Shown here piece after piece: positions 23,449 to 34,283 of a DNA stretch of 64,000 bases. This DNA comes from Liriodendron chinense (taxonomy: Eukaryota; Streptophyta; Magnoliopsida; Magnoliales; Magnoliaceae), in assembly GCA_003013855.2 (NCBI GenBank), contig PVNU02000424.1:3658001-3722000 (forward strand), written 5' to 3'. Below the pieces are notes generated by a model. The model saw only the letters and a list, made by a program, of their open reading frames with translations. It was not told the origin of the DNA and did not search any database. Both the position numbers and the translations under genes were made by a program. The first letter of the stretch is position 1. Each line of letters begins with the position of its first letter.

Positions 23449-24589
23449 ACAATCGGATTATCTATAATCCCTTTGCAACTAAAGGATTTTAGGGGGAATT
23501 TATAAAGTGATTTCAATGTTGTTTGGGGAAAATGATAACTAACATGTATTTATGCCTAGATTTTCTGGTTTGCCTTTTATAAAATAGGTGGGAATTGCAT
23601 GAGTGAAATATCTGGGTCCCACCAAGATGTATTTGTCTAATCCACATTGTCCATCCATTTTACCAGATCATTTTAGTAAATGAGCCAAAAAAATGAGCCA
23701 AATTATAAGCTCAAGTGGACCATACCACAAGATGACATTCACCGTTGGAACTGGAATCTTTCTAGGGCCCACAGTGACGTGTACGATCATCCAACACATT
23801 CATGAGGTCAGAAAGATATGGATGAACGAAAAACACAAATACCAACTTCATCTAAAACTTACGTGGCTCTAAAGAAGTTTTCAACAGTAGGTGTTTAATT
23901 CCCTCTGCTTTAAGTGGTGTGGTCCACTTGCGCTTTGGATCCTTTTCATTTTTGGGTTCATCCCCTTAAATGAGCTCGTAAAACGGATGGACGATATGGA
24001 TCAGATACATAATTCATGGTAGGCCCTACAATTTTTTTCTCCTTCTCAATATTAGTGTCAAAAGTTAGTAGTTGTCACGTCAAAGGGGGTGTGGGCATGA
24101 ATTTCTTTGGTAAGTGATAATTACTTTTTAATCTTCATTTACAACCATTTAGATGTAAAAATGGAAAAATAAACCATAATATCATGGAAAAAGTCTCTTT
24201 TTTTTCTACTTTTTCTAAAACCTATTATTTTTTAAACCTACCAATTTTATCACTTGATCTACCTACCATAGATAAATCTAAGATCCAGATTTTCATATCA
24301 GAAAAATAGAACCTATATTTTTCATGTATTTATAATTTGAGACCTATACCTACCATTTTGTGCATGTGGACCACATGATCATGAACCTTGGAAAAAATAT
24401 CACAAGTCTTTACTTTTCTTTCTACACATGACAAGTATGAAAATCACCAATTGAAAGTAAAACTCATTGAATTGATTCGAGATCTATCTATGTATCATTC
24501 ATGCCTGCGGTCCACAATCTTTGATATAAATAGAATCATGTGATTGGTTATATTTTGGTGTAGAAAAATGATGGTACTTGTTTAGAAAA

Positions 24590-25153
24590 TGTTGGAAGAG
24601 CCTTCAAACGAGGTCCCTGGACTATTCACCGATCGATCATAACAGGTCGGCCAGTATTGAGGCAGACGTGAATCTGTGTGATTTTGCCCCTGGACTGTTT
24701 TTTGGGCCAGTCGTGACCGATCGGGCAGTTACGTGGTGTCTTGCGCAGCAAGCGTTTTCTTACGCTATTGCTTGGATTTGTGTGAGACGTTTCTAATTTG
24801 GGGTTGCTTGCTATATATATGGTATGAATCCGAGATTAGGAGTAATCCTAAGGGATCTAAGGTTTCCAAAGTGTGTTTGGAAGAGGGGAGAGTGTTTTGT
24901 GAGAGAGAGCATGGGTTTTCTCTGTTTTTCCTTGCTTGTGGGCTGTCAATCTCTGTAATCTTCTGAAATCATAGCGGTTCGCTTTGTGCCGTGGTTTTTT
25001 ACCCGTTGAGGGATTTTGCCACGTAAAATCGGATTGTCTCTTGTGGTTGAATGCTTGTGTGGTGTGATTGCATTGTGTTTCTCGTTTGATCTTATATACT
25101 GTTGTGGTGTTGTTCGGCTTTCACTTCCGCTGTCGGCGTCCCTATTCCCAACA
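24590..25153 (+). repeat. 5' LTR of copia element (564 bp)
   Basis: TGTTGG...CCAACA ends. U3 carries CCGATCGATC, AGGTCGGCCAG and GTGACCGATCGGGCAG motifs; a CTATATATATGG TATA box is at 24811-24822. The 3' copy is 27 bp longer because it has an extra GGTCGGGCAGTGGGGGCCGA-type segment in the palindrome region. The two copies differ by many transitions, so the insertion is not recent. Confidence 0.92.
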
Positions 25154-25155
25154 AG

Positions 25156-25167
25156 TGGTATCAAAGC
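25156..25167 (+). promoter_or_regulatory. primer-binding site (initiator tRNA-Met type)
   Basis: TGGTATCAAAGC lies two bases after the LTR and differs by one base from TGGTATCAGAGC, the usual plant copia site complementary to initiator tRNA-Met. Confidence 0.88.
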
Positions 25168-25254
25168 TAAGGTTGGTAGGCATTACGCTAATACCAATAA
25201 ATGATATCAGAGATAAATTTGGGGTGGAGTAAAATTCGGATCTGAGACGAGAAG

Positions 25255-25941
25255 ATGGGATCAAGCACAAGGTTCGATGTAGAGAAGTTCTCAGGCAAAA
25301 ATAACTTTGAACTGTGGAAGGTGAAGATAGAATCCCTCCTAGTTCATCAAGGGCTTAATGACGCTCTTGGAAAGCGACCTGAGGCTATGAAAGAGGATGA
25401 GTGGACGAAGCTCGACAAGAAGGCTAGGACCTCGATCCTGTTATGCCTTACAGATGATGTCCTCTATAACATCATGAAGGAGAAGACTGCGGCTGATACG
25501 ATGGCAAAGTTAGAGAAGGTTTATGCCAAGAAGTCTCTGGAGAATCGCATGTATCTGTTGATGCAGTTGTTCACCTTGAAGATGACTGAGATGACGGATA
25601 TAGAGGACCACTTAAGTACGTTCAATTGGCTAGTTTGCAAGTTGATGGAGATAGATGAGCCGATGAAGAATGAATATCAAGAATGCATTCTATTGAATTC
25701 TCTTTCAGATTCATATGAGTCATTCAGGGACTCTGTGTACGCAGGGAGGGAGACCATCAACGTCGAGACCATTCTCTCAGCCCTTCAGTCAAAGGGGATG
25801 AGAAAGAAAAGTGATGATGTTGATTCTCGTTCTTCTTCAAAGGTACTGATTATAAGGGGAAGAAATTCTGAATATGGTGGAGGATATTCGAAATCGGGAT
25901 CTAAGGCCAAGGGCAAAGGGAAAGCTAAGGTAAAGTGCTGA
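25255..25941 (+). CDS. gag: copia gag (UBN2-type), 228 aa
   Basis: Capsid protein that forms the particle around element RNA. Begins MGSSTRFDVEKFSGKNNFELW, the standard start of plant copia gag; a W-K-I-LLVHQGL segment, LCLTDDVLYNI, KLEKVYAKKSLENRMYL and LLNSLSDSYESF follow in the usual order through residues 20-165. The C-terminus (about 185-228) is rich in Lys, Gly and Ser, as expected for RNA binding. The frame ends at a TGA inside the CX2C zinc knuckle, where the family normally continues into protease, so the natural polyprotein is cut here. The ATG lies 87 bp after the primer site, normal spacing. Gag itself looks intact. Confidence 0.85.
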   Translation: MGSSTRFDVEKFSGKNNFELWKVKIESLLVHQGLNDALGKRPEAMKEDEWTKLDKKARTSILLCLTDDVLYNIMKEKTAADTMAKLEKVYAKKSLENRMYLLMQLFTLKMTEMTDIEDHLSTFNWLVCKLMEIDEPMKNEYQECILLNSLSDSYESFRDSVYAGRETINVETILSALQSKGMRKKSDDVDSRSSSKVLIIRGRNSEYGGGYSKSGSKAKGKGKAKVKC

Positions 25942-26553
25942 AGTTGTAGTTAGGAAGGCCACATGAGAGGGGATTGTCAGAATCCCAAGTTGAAGCAAGA
26001 GAGGTATAAAAATTCTTCTAGAGAAGGAGCCAATATCATAGAGGACAGTGGCGATCTATATGAAGTTCTGACTGTATCTGGCAAGGGATCTCACGATAGA
26101 GAGTGGATCCTAGATTCAGGGGCTTCATGTCACATTTGTCCTGACTGGAGTTCATTCACGACATACAGGGAGTATGGTGGTGAATCAGTATTTATCGATA
26201 ATGGCTACGCTCATAAGGTGATGGGTATTGGTACATTGTGCATTAGGATGTTCGATGGAATCAAACAATTCCTGAAAGATGTGAAGCATGTCCCCAAGAT
26301 GAAGATGAATGTGATTTCTCTTGGTGCACTCGAGGCGAAAGGGTGCGTGTTCATCGGCTGCGATCGTTGTTGTAAAGTGATGAAGGGGGCACTCGTGTGG
26401 ATGAAGGCACGAAGGTGTGGCCATCTTTACAAGTTGATCGGGAGCACAATTCACGGTGGAGCTGCGAGATCGGCAGCAAGATTCACGGTTGCTCGTATGT
26501 GGCAGGTGCCCAAGGGCCACATGAGAAGAGCGGAAAAGGGCATGAAAGTATAA
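25942..26553 (+). pseudogene. zinc knuckle and aspartic protease of copia element, truncated polyprotein
   Basis: Same frame as gag. The knuckle reads C-stop-S-C-S-stop-EGHMRGDC, so a CX2CX4HX4C motif is present but carries two nonsense codons (TGA 25939, TAG 25951). Protease follows with the catalytic motif WILDSGASCHI at about 26107-26136 and the flap-like GIGTLCIRMFDG. The frame ends shortly after GHLYKLIGS, the usual start of the GAG-pre-integrase region; beyond it only unrelated sequence leads to the 3' LTR. RT and integrase are deleted rather than mutated. Confidence 0.82.
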
Positions 26554-26658
26554 GGTTAGGGTTGATGGTGGCATGAGAAGCAGTGGAGCTATGATGAAGA
26601 TGAGATGACGAAGGAAGAAAGGATGTTCTGATTCGACGTTTAAAGCCTTGGTGGAGTT

Positions 26659-27249
26659 TGTTGGAAGAGCCTTCAAACGAGGTCTCTAGACTGTTCACCG
26701 GTCGGGCAGTGGGGGCCGACCGGTCTTAACCAGTCGGCCAGTGTTGAGGCAGACATGAATCTATGTGACTTTACCCCTGGACTGTTTTTTGGGTCGATCC
26801 GACCGATTATGACCGGTCTGCCAGTTACGCGATGTCTTGCACAGCAAGCATTTTCTTACGCTATTGCGCAGATTTGCATAAGACATTTTTAATTCGGGGT
26901 TGCTTGCTATATATATGGCATGAATCCAAGATTAGGAGTAATCCTAAGGTGTCTAATGTTTCCAAAGTGTGTTTGGAAGAGGGGAGAGTGTTTTGTGAGA
27001 GAGAGCTTGGGTTTTCTCTGTTTTTCCTTGCTTGTGGGCTGTCAATCTCTGTAATCTTCTGGAATCATATGGATCGCTTTGTGTTGTTGTTTTTTTACCC
27101 GTTGAGGGGTTTTTCCATGTAAAATTAGATTGTTTATTGTGGTTGAATGCTTGTATGGTGTGATTGCATTGTGTTTCTCGTTTGGTCTTATATACTGTTA
27201 TGGTGTTGTTCGGCTTTCGCTTCCGCTGTCGGCGTCCTTATTCCCAACA
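26659..27249 (+). repeat. 3' LTR of copia element (591 bp)
   Basis: Homologous to 24590-25153 with the same ends and TATA box (about 26908). Its palindrome region reads ACCGGTCGGGC, GCCGACCGGTC, CCGACCGATT and GACCGGTC, that is, more and better-preserved palindromes than the 5' copy. It is preceded by GTGGAGTT, a weak polypurine tract. Confidence 0.92.
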
Positions 27250-29116
27250 GAAAATACCATGAGATACCTTAGTTATGTATTTTTATTTGTTAAGTGTTAG
27301 TATAAAACATTCTTTTGGATAGTTGGTTAGAGGCATGTATGAGTAGGGCTGTAAATGGTTGGGTTCGGGGTGAGTTTAGCCAAAACCAGACCCGCCCATT
27401 TACTAAACGGGCTCCCACAGCAGATCTGCGCTCTGGAGTTCTCCGAACTTGATCTCGGCATACGCCCCACCCCCCGCTTGTGGAACCTGGGCATGGCGAA
27501 TACGGGGCTCTCCGAACTTGATCTCGGCTTCTCCCCTCTCGCCATAGGCCTTGAACGGATAACCCAGCTCTGATATCAGTTGTGTCATGCCCAAAAGGTT
27601 AACCCATTAGGTGGAGTGACTCCTGGATATATGAAGCTCCTTTCATCACCCAACCTAGCCGATGTGGGACAAACCCAACACAATCCAAGCCTTTAAACGT
27701 GATTGGATGAAAATTTATGGCCCAACGAATCAATCTACGGAGAAAAACTGTTTAAAGTAGTGTTTTGGAGCAAACAAACCGTCAATATAGTGCTTAAAAT
27801 GGTGGACTACATGGGGGCCATTGTGTGGACCACTTTTATTGTGAATAAGGGCCTGAGATCACCACGGTCCCATGGTGGACCGTGAATGGGCCCCACGCTG
27901 TCCATAGAGGGCATCGTGTAGGCGTCAATCACAGTCCCACTATGGGACTCTGGTTTTTTAACCAGATTGGGACCGATTTTAGTCCCTATGTGTGGGGACG
28001 CACAAGGCCCTTGTGGCCATAGTAATTGTGCATTGTGGGACCCACCATAAGGCTCCACTTTATCCTTTCTTAACAGCGATATATTCACCTTCTATTTTTT
28101 GAAGTTCCTACTTTGTTAATAGATTAAGCTTGGAATTGTTCCTTTATAAAATAAGGGTTTTTGTCACATTTAGGGACTGAAGTGGGGCCCACTGGATGGC
28201 GTTTAATCCCATTATAATGACTACAAATTTGGTCAGCAAGTGGACCATAAAATCATGAATTTGATCATAGGGGAAAAGGGCAATATTGAAGGAAATAGTG
28301 AAAACGGACCCTGCCTTGATAAACGTGATTTTTGGCCCAATCTAGAGAACTGTTGAAACGACTAATGTGGGACCACTAATAAAACCAAGAAGCCCACAAA
28401 AACTTGATTTTGGGTCGAAGGATATAATCTATTATCTTTCTGGACCTTATGAAAAATTAGCTCATAAAATGGTTAACTTAGGTAATTTTTCTCTTTCATT
28501 GTGATTGTTGTGATCATAGGACACTAGAGTGGGCCCCATTGTGAAGGAAACATATGGTAATATGTGAACCAATATACAGCAACAAATGAAAGCCCATGCC
28601 AAAGTCCAATAATCCTAAGTTAAGCCCACTATCTTATAAAGGCACGTTTTGGGCCACTCTTGAAAATGGGCCTAATAGACCTTATAGGCTGGATTAATGG
28701 GACCCACTAATATCCTAATAATCACGATCGTGAATTTTGATGTGCTTATACGTACAGTTTAGGGAAAATTCTCTTCGTACCATAAGTGGACCATTTAGTG
28801 TAAAATTGTCAATTTTGGACTTAAAATTGTAATATTGGGCTTTTTGTGGATTTATGAGAAATTCTCCCCTTAAAAGGAATAGTTGGCAAAATGGGGCTTG
28901 GACCATGTGAGCGGCCTACTTGAATATCCAAATGAGAAAAGAACAGTTAAATCAAGTTTATTATGGTTTTGGGATAACTTTTAGTGGAAGCCCACTAATG
29001 ACCCAATATATCAACCTAGGACGAAGTGTGTACTTTTTCATAACTTACAATTCCTAAGAAAGGTGGACCACTCATGTTAAAGTAGTATGATGGACTTGAC
29101 CAACTTAGGCTATTTA
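27250..29116. other. noncoding repeat block
   Basis: 27346-27420 (TAGGGCTGTAAATGG with an ACCCGCCCATTTAC complement) resembles a hAT-type terminus but no partner end was found. CTCCGAACTTGATCTCGGC occurs twice 68 bp apart (27441, 27509). 27580-27680 (GCCGATGTGGGACAAAC) resembles a common plant repeat. The remainder is rich in GTGGGCCC and GGTCCAC words. No gene. Confidence 0.45.
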
Positions 29117-29689
29117 GGGCCCGTTTGGATACCACCAAATAAGTTGCTTTTATTGCTGATGGCAGCAGTTAAGTAACTTATTTGAGATAATTTAGTTTGG
29201 TTAATAAATAATGATCATTGCTTATTTTCTGAAAATCAGTTAAGTATTTCAGTATTTTTATTTTGCTTTTTTACTTTTTCACCACCGACTAAAACAAGAG
29301 GCGCTCGTCCATATCTGTAAATAGTGATGATTTTTGTGACAACCACCCAGCCCACGGCGACCATCCAGCTTGCTAGGCCCACTGCGATATATTTGAGCTG
29401 TGTCAGTCCATTTAGTTTGGACGTGAGTGGGGCTAGCATGTGAGGCAAATCTAAACCTCAGGTGGACCCCACATCAAGAAGCAACAATGATATTGATGAT
29501 ACCGTTGAAACCTCCCTGGGCCCAGCGTGATGTGTTTTACTCATGCCATTCATCTATTTTTCGAACTAGTTTTCAGTGGCCCACTGGATAGTGGGGCCAC
29601 ATGTTGTGCACATGAAATCCACATTGTCTGCCCTTGTTGGTCCATCCCAAAAATGAAACAGAATCCAATCTCAAATAGACCGCACCTCA

Positions 29690-30050
29690 GGAAATAGTGG
29701 TCATTGACGCCCACCATTGGTCTGCCCTAATGATGAGTGACCCATATCCAAGGCAGGCCCTGCATGATGGACGGCCCATATTAGAGGTGGGCCCCACACT
29801 TGGGATGATCCATATTAAAGTTGGCTCCGCATGATGTGCAGTGGATATTGATGGTGGGCCCACTTGATGGATGACCAACATTAAAGATGGGCCCTACATA
29901 AAGAACGGTGCAAATGGCCCACATTCAAGGTGGGCCCCACATGATGTAGTGCCCACATCAAAGGCGGGGCCCACACAATGGACAATCCACACCAAAGGTT
30001 GGCCCCAAATGATGGATGGTGGATGTGCAGGGACCAAATAGACTTGAGGA
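29690..30050. repeat. degenerate GGGCCC tandem array inside the Harbinger-type element
   Basis: About eight imperfect units of roughly 38-48 bp built from GGCCCACATTAAAGG, TGGGCCCCACATGATG and GGA(C/T). Spacing varies. This array may explain the frequency of GTGGGCCC words elsewhere in the window if the element family is abundant. Confidence 0.7.
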
Positions 30051-30152
30051 ATGATGTTGGAAACAAACACGCTTTTCTACTTTTTGGTTGATAAGCACGT
30101 TGTTAACCAAACATACTTATTTGCTAATTAAGTAGAAACCAAGATAAGTTAC

Positions 30153-31027
30153 TGTTTATGTCGGATTTTGTAACAGGGTCCTCCAGATGTTCACCTTCTC
30201 TCCAAGCGATTTCCTCCTTGGACTTGAAAGGAGACAGAAAGTAACTAAGGGTGGCCGGCGTCCAGCCGTTGGCCCTCCGATGCTTAAGTTAGATAGGGAG
30301 AGGTGGAAAGAGAACAAATAAACAACGGGGGATAAAGATTGAGTATTGTGTACCTTCTTATTGATGAAACCATCTATTTATATAGATCCGAATGTCCCAC
30401 TCTGTTACGTAAGATATCGAACTACTGATTTCATGGGATAAGGTGTTTATCCAGCTTATCCTCAGATAAAGGAATAATCTAATCCAATTACTCACCAAAT
30501 CAATTACGTTCCTTGATAACGATCCCTTGAGACGCGGAGCCACAGACGAAGATAAGCCCAAAATCGGCCTACGCGGGCTGCTGGTACTAGAGGTTAAGGG
30601 ATGTCATCGCTGATCATCAGTAAAAGCTGCCCGCATGTCGGAAGATGCTCGCGAGACCAAGTGCTCGCATATTGAGATGTGACGCCTTTTAACGACTTGC
30701 GAGAAGGATATTTTTCGCCTTGTAATATTCGACTATTGACCATAAGGGCTTGAAGACTCAGGTAACTGTGTTCCGTATTTATCTAATACGATCACCGCTA
30801 GCAGATGATCTCGAGAGTCGAATAAAGCTACTCGCAGGATCAGGACATTGTGAGAATATGCGAGCCTGCGAGCAGATGATCTCGAGAGTCGAATAAAGCT
30901 GCTCGCAAGATCAGGACATCGTGAGAATATGCGAGCCGCGAGTAGATAATCTCGAGAGTCGAATAAAACTGCTCGCAGGATCAGGACATCGCGAGAATAT
31001 ACGATCTCCTCTATTTTGACTATAGCA
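30153..31027 (-). repeat. 3' LTR of Tat element (875 bp)
   Basis: Plus strand TGTTTATGTCGG...CTATAGCA. Has three copies of a ~70-bp unit (starts 30801, 30872, 30942) in U3. Minus-strand TATA box CTATATAAATAG near 30370-30384. A G-rich polypurine tract (minus CTTGGGGGGCAT) is next to its inner edge at about 31028-31041. Confidence 0.93.
30801..31010 (-). repeat. 70-bp U3 tandem, three copies (3' LTR)
   Basis: The unit carries GCAGATGATCTCGAGAGTCG, AATAAAGCTGCTCGCAGGAT and CAGGACATCGTGAGAATATG. The 5' LTR has four copies, which with an extra ~19-bp segment accounts for the 89-bp length difference. It is in the enhancer position of U3. Confidence 0.88.
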
Positions 31028-31289
31028 GATGCCCCCCAAGTCCTTTCCGCCAAGAATTCTAAGGGAAGGACTTACTCACTGTCATGCGTAACCGCCTACC
31101 GCCTTTATCAAGAATGAAACCGTATATGATTGGGCTAGAATTAATGAGCGCCAGCCTTCCGCAGCCTTTCGGCAGATAGGAAATGAAGAGACGCTTGCCA
31201 CGTGTTTTGGGAATTAATGGGCGTGCCTGCTCGACTGCCGTGCCGAACGAGTGATAGCACGTATCGCCAAATCCGGCGGAATGATTGCA

Positions 31290-31297
31290 TATAAATA
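31290..31297 (+). promoter_or_regulatory. TATA box for the antisense gene
   Basis: TATAAATA lies 177 bp before the antisense ATG (31474), followed by a pyrimidine-rich leader (TTCTTCCTTCACCC), the usual layout of a plant promoter. This would allow transcription on the plus strand independent of the element LTR. Confidence 0.55.
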
Positions 31298-31473
31298 TAC
31301 GGAGTACGCCATATCTCCAGGATTTTCACAGAAGCTTTCGAAAAAATCTTCTTCCTTCACCCATCTTCCCTCATCCGGTGTCTCTCTGTTCTTCCTTCGG
31401 TGTCCTTCCCCTTCCATTTCTCACACTTGGATATTCTTTTTCCTTATTCTTCTTTTCTTCTTTAAAAACTCCC

Positions 31474-33637
31474 ATGGCTGGAGACTCCGATGAGACCACC
31501 GTCCCCCTGGGAGATGCTACCATGAAATTCTCTGCCTCCAGTAATGCGAGGGTTCCGGCAGGCAGATACTCAAGCGTCTGGGTATCCCTCCATTTTGTCG
31601 GAAGACCGGCTGCTTGAGTTACAGGAGAGATACTTAATCCCTGACTCAATCGTTCTCCGGCTACCCGGAGATGGAGAAACACCAGATTCCCCTCCCCTAG
31701 GGTGCGTGGCCATTTATAAGTACCACCTCATTCTCGGAGTTCGCCTTCCTCTCCATCCCTTCATTCGTGATGTCCTCCGGTGTTATAAGATTGCCCCCGG
31801 GCAACTCATCGTGAACGGATGGAGGGTGGTCCTGAGCTCGTTTACCCTCTGGGCTCAGGCTGGTAACGGGGAGCTCACCGCTGAAGAGTTTCTTCGTATG
31901 TTCCGACTTAAGAAGGCACCCTCCAGCGAAAACTGGTATTACCTGTGCTACTGGCACCAGGATAATTTCGTGCTGGGGAAGCCCTCTTCGAATTATCCCG
32001 GCTGGAGGAAACGCTGGTTCTACGCTTCCAGGAACTGGGAATCTGCTTCCTCTAGGGGCCCAGGAGTGAACCGATTTTTCTGTGAAGGTAAGCACAGTTC
32101 CACATTGTACAAATTTTCTCCAGTCAAGACTTAGGGTTTTTGCGTTTTTTAACTTCCGTTCGTATTCGCAGGTATCCCAGGCTTTGAAGAAGCCAAACTT
32201 GAAGGGAGGGATTCACGAGAAGATCGTGAAAATATACAAGCTACCTGCTCGCAACAGGCATATCGAGGCTTGTTTGTCATCCTCGCGACTCGCAGCGGCA
32301 GGATTAATATCTGGTGAAGAGATCGCAATGACAAAGGCTGGAGAGAAGAGGGGTCTGTTACCTTAACTTAAAGGCAGCAAATTCTAAAAGGCAGAAGAAG
32401 TCATCTGCCAGGTTCTTCCCATCCATCTACCCATAAGGGTGCCGACCCGTCTCCCCATCCCGCGATCACGGTAGGGGCGCCAGCAACTCCCGCGCCCGTC
32501 GTTACCTCACTGGTGGTCCCACCTGAACCACCAGTGATTAATATTACCGATAACTCCCTGAGGGGTGATGGAGCGGGGTCCAGCTGCCCCCAGCCGAAGA
32601 AACTCGCGAGCCGACGGGGCCTTGGGAGTCGGTTCCTGCTCGCGAGACGGTTGCCGCTCCCGTCGCGAGCACGGCTGGGCTGGTCGTTGCCTAACCTTCT
32701 AGCAGTGGATCATTCATTGTCCCTCGTCATCTCCACCCGATATGCAAATTTCTTTTTAACAACATCTCCCCCCAAACCTTCGGGACCCTTCCCGAGCTGA
32801 GCCCTGAAAACCTCTTCCTCGAGGCGGGAGTGAGGATGGTTCAGGTAACATGTTTTTCGATGTTTGTTTAACTTTTTCTGCTTCTAAGTATTTATCTCAC
32901 AATCTTTCTTCCATTTTGCAGGGTTTGGACCTCATCTTGCGGACGAGGCGTGATATTCTTGCCGCCTGTTGTATGATTGATGAGGCGGATGGGAAGAGGA
33001 TTGCCTTGGAGAAGGCGGTCCAAGGAAGGGATCAGCTCCTCAAGTCCCGCGAGGCGTTGATCTCGAAGAGAGATGAGGAGAAGAAGATCCTCATAGAGAA
33101 AGTCCAAGTCCTGACCGATAGGTACCAGGCTTTGGACTCCAACTTCGCCAAGCTCGCGGAGTTGAAGGAGAAAGCAGAGAGAGAAAGGGAGATATTCCGT
33201 CAAGATAAGATCTCGCTGGAGGAGCGGCTCGCAGAGACTAAGTCGCAGCTCAAGGAAGTCAGCAAAAGTCTGGAAAAAGAGCGCTCCCCTCTCGCGCAGC
33301 TTAAGGATGACTCGATCCACTTGGGACGAGGAGAGGGTCACTCTTATCAAAATGCTCTCTGAAGAAGGAACTCGGGCCATCACCGAGTTTCGTACTTCTC
33401 CAGCTGTATGATAAAGAAAGATATGAGTCATACGATGCTGGTCGCGACTTTGCGCTACGAGTAGTGCAGCGGATGACCCCATCTTTTGACATGGGAGAAT
33501 TCGAGCGGGTCGCGACCATCATAGCTGCGGAAGAGCAAGCAGCTGCCGAGAACGAGGTGACGGAAGTCACTCAAGCTGAAGGGGTTCCCGATGTGGGCCC
33601 TGAAGTCGAGAGTGCGGCGCCTCCTCCAAGAGACTAA
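31474..33637 (+). pseudogene. antisense gene of Tat element (putative gypsy-type transposon protein plus coiled coil)
   Basis: Opposite strand to gag-pol, between integrase and 3' LTR. Exon 1 (from MAGDSDETTVPLGDATMKF, frameshift near 31570) contains GVRLPLHPFIRDVLRCY, APGQLIVNGWRVVLSSFTLWAQ and a WYYLCYWHQ segment, the signature of the Pfam family called putative gypsy-type transposon (PF04195 from memory). Intron 1 is 32088-32171 (AG/GTAAGC...TTCGCAG). KIYKLPARNRHIEAC follows in a shifted frame. A later intron is 32845-32921 (CAG/GTAACA...TTTTGCAG). The last exon encodes a Lys/Glu-rich coiled coil of about 130 residues and, after a frameshift near 33410, a tail (ESYDAGRDFALRVVQRMTP) ending at TAA 33635. 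Function unknown; such genes are known in Tat elements. This copy is broken. Confidence 0.72.
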
Positions 33638-33882
33638 TTTATTTTCTTCCTTTTCTTTCTTCTGTATTTATTTTACTTTTGATCGAATCTTTGTAAACAA
33701 TTGATTATCAATGAAAAGATACACCTTTTGATGATGCTGTTGGTCTTCTCCTCGTTCTTTCTTCATTACGCAATGAATATCTTCATATTTAACTCAGCAA
33801 TAATGAGCCATGTTCAATTGGGGGGGTCGTGATGACCATACCCTCGTGGAGATAGACTGATCTATCGATTGAGACTTTGATT

Positions 33883-34179
33883 CTACTAAGGGTAGACAGT
33901 TTGGCCAAGAGAATGAACATTCTCTTCGGGGCTATTCTAGTCCAAGTAAATGGAGTAGCGACCAAAACATAGTGTTTAGTTCTACCAAGGGTAGATGATT
34001 GGCCAAGAGAATGAATATTCTCTTCGGGGCTATTCTGGTCCAAGTAAATGGAGAAGCAACCAACAAGAATGATTTTAACCTTACCAAGGGTAGGCAATTG
34101 GCCAAGAGAATGTATGTATTCTCTTCGGGGCTATTCGAGTCCAATTAATTGGAATAGCGACCAAAATATTTCTTCAATC
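33883..34179. repeat. 99-bp tandem repeat, three copies
   Basis: Starts at 33883, 33982 and 34081. The unit has CTACCAAGGGTAGA, GGCCAAGAGAATGAA, ATTCTCTTCGGGGCTATTC and TCCAAGTAAATGGA. It lies in the spacer between the ends of the convergent antisense gene and integrase. GAATGAATATTCTC within it is an inverted repeat. Confidence 0.88.
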
Positions 34180-34283
34180 CTTAAGTCATTTGAACGTCGT
34201 TAAAAGTTACATCGAATCAAGGAAAATATTGTAGCAAGTGTTCCACGTGCTAAGGGCGACGTACAGGTCTTCCCTGCATATCT

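Larger units (their letters stand above)
22200..24589. other. noncoding repeat block between CACTA and copia elements
   Basis: No supported gene. It contains a 167-bp duplication, a possible inverted-repeat element (22621-23448), and many GTGGGCCC(C) / GGTCCAC-type short sequences (23100-24050) of the kind also seen at 27780-30050. Confidence 0.5.
24590..27249 (+). mobile_element. non-autonomous Ty1/copia element (2660 bp)
   Basis: Both LTRs start TGTTGGAAGAGCC and end CCCAACA, and GAAAA flanks the element on both sides (24585-24589 and 27250-27254). The internal region is only about 1.5 kb and holds gag, a zinc-knuckle remnant and protease, then stops just after the GAG-pre-integrase start. 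Integrase, RT and RNase H are absent, so movement would require enzymes from a full-length relative. The structure resembles the group called TR-GAG. Confidence 0.92.

Noticed and set aside
33883..34179. Regular spaced repeats that could suggest a CRISPR-like array
   Set aside because: Units are contiguous 99-bp tandem copies without unique spacers, inside a plant retrotransposon.
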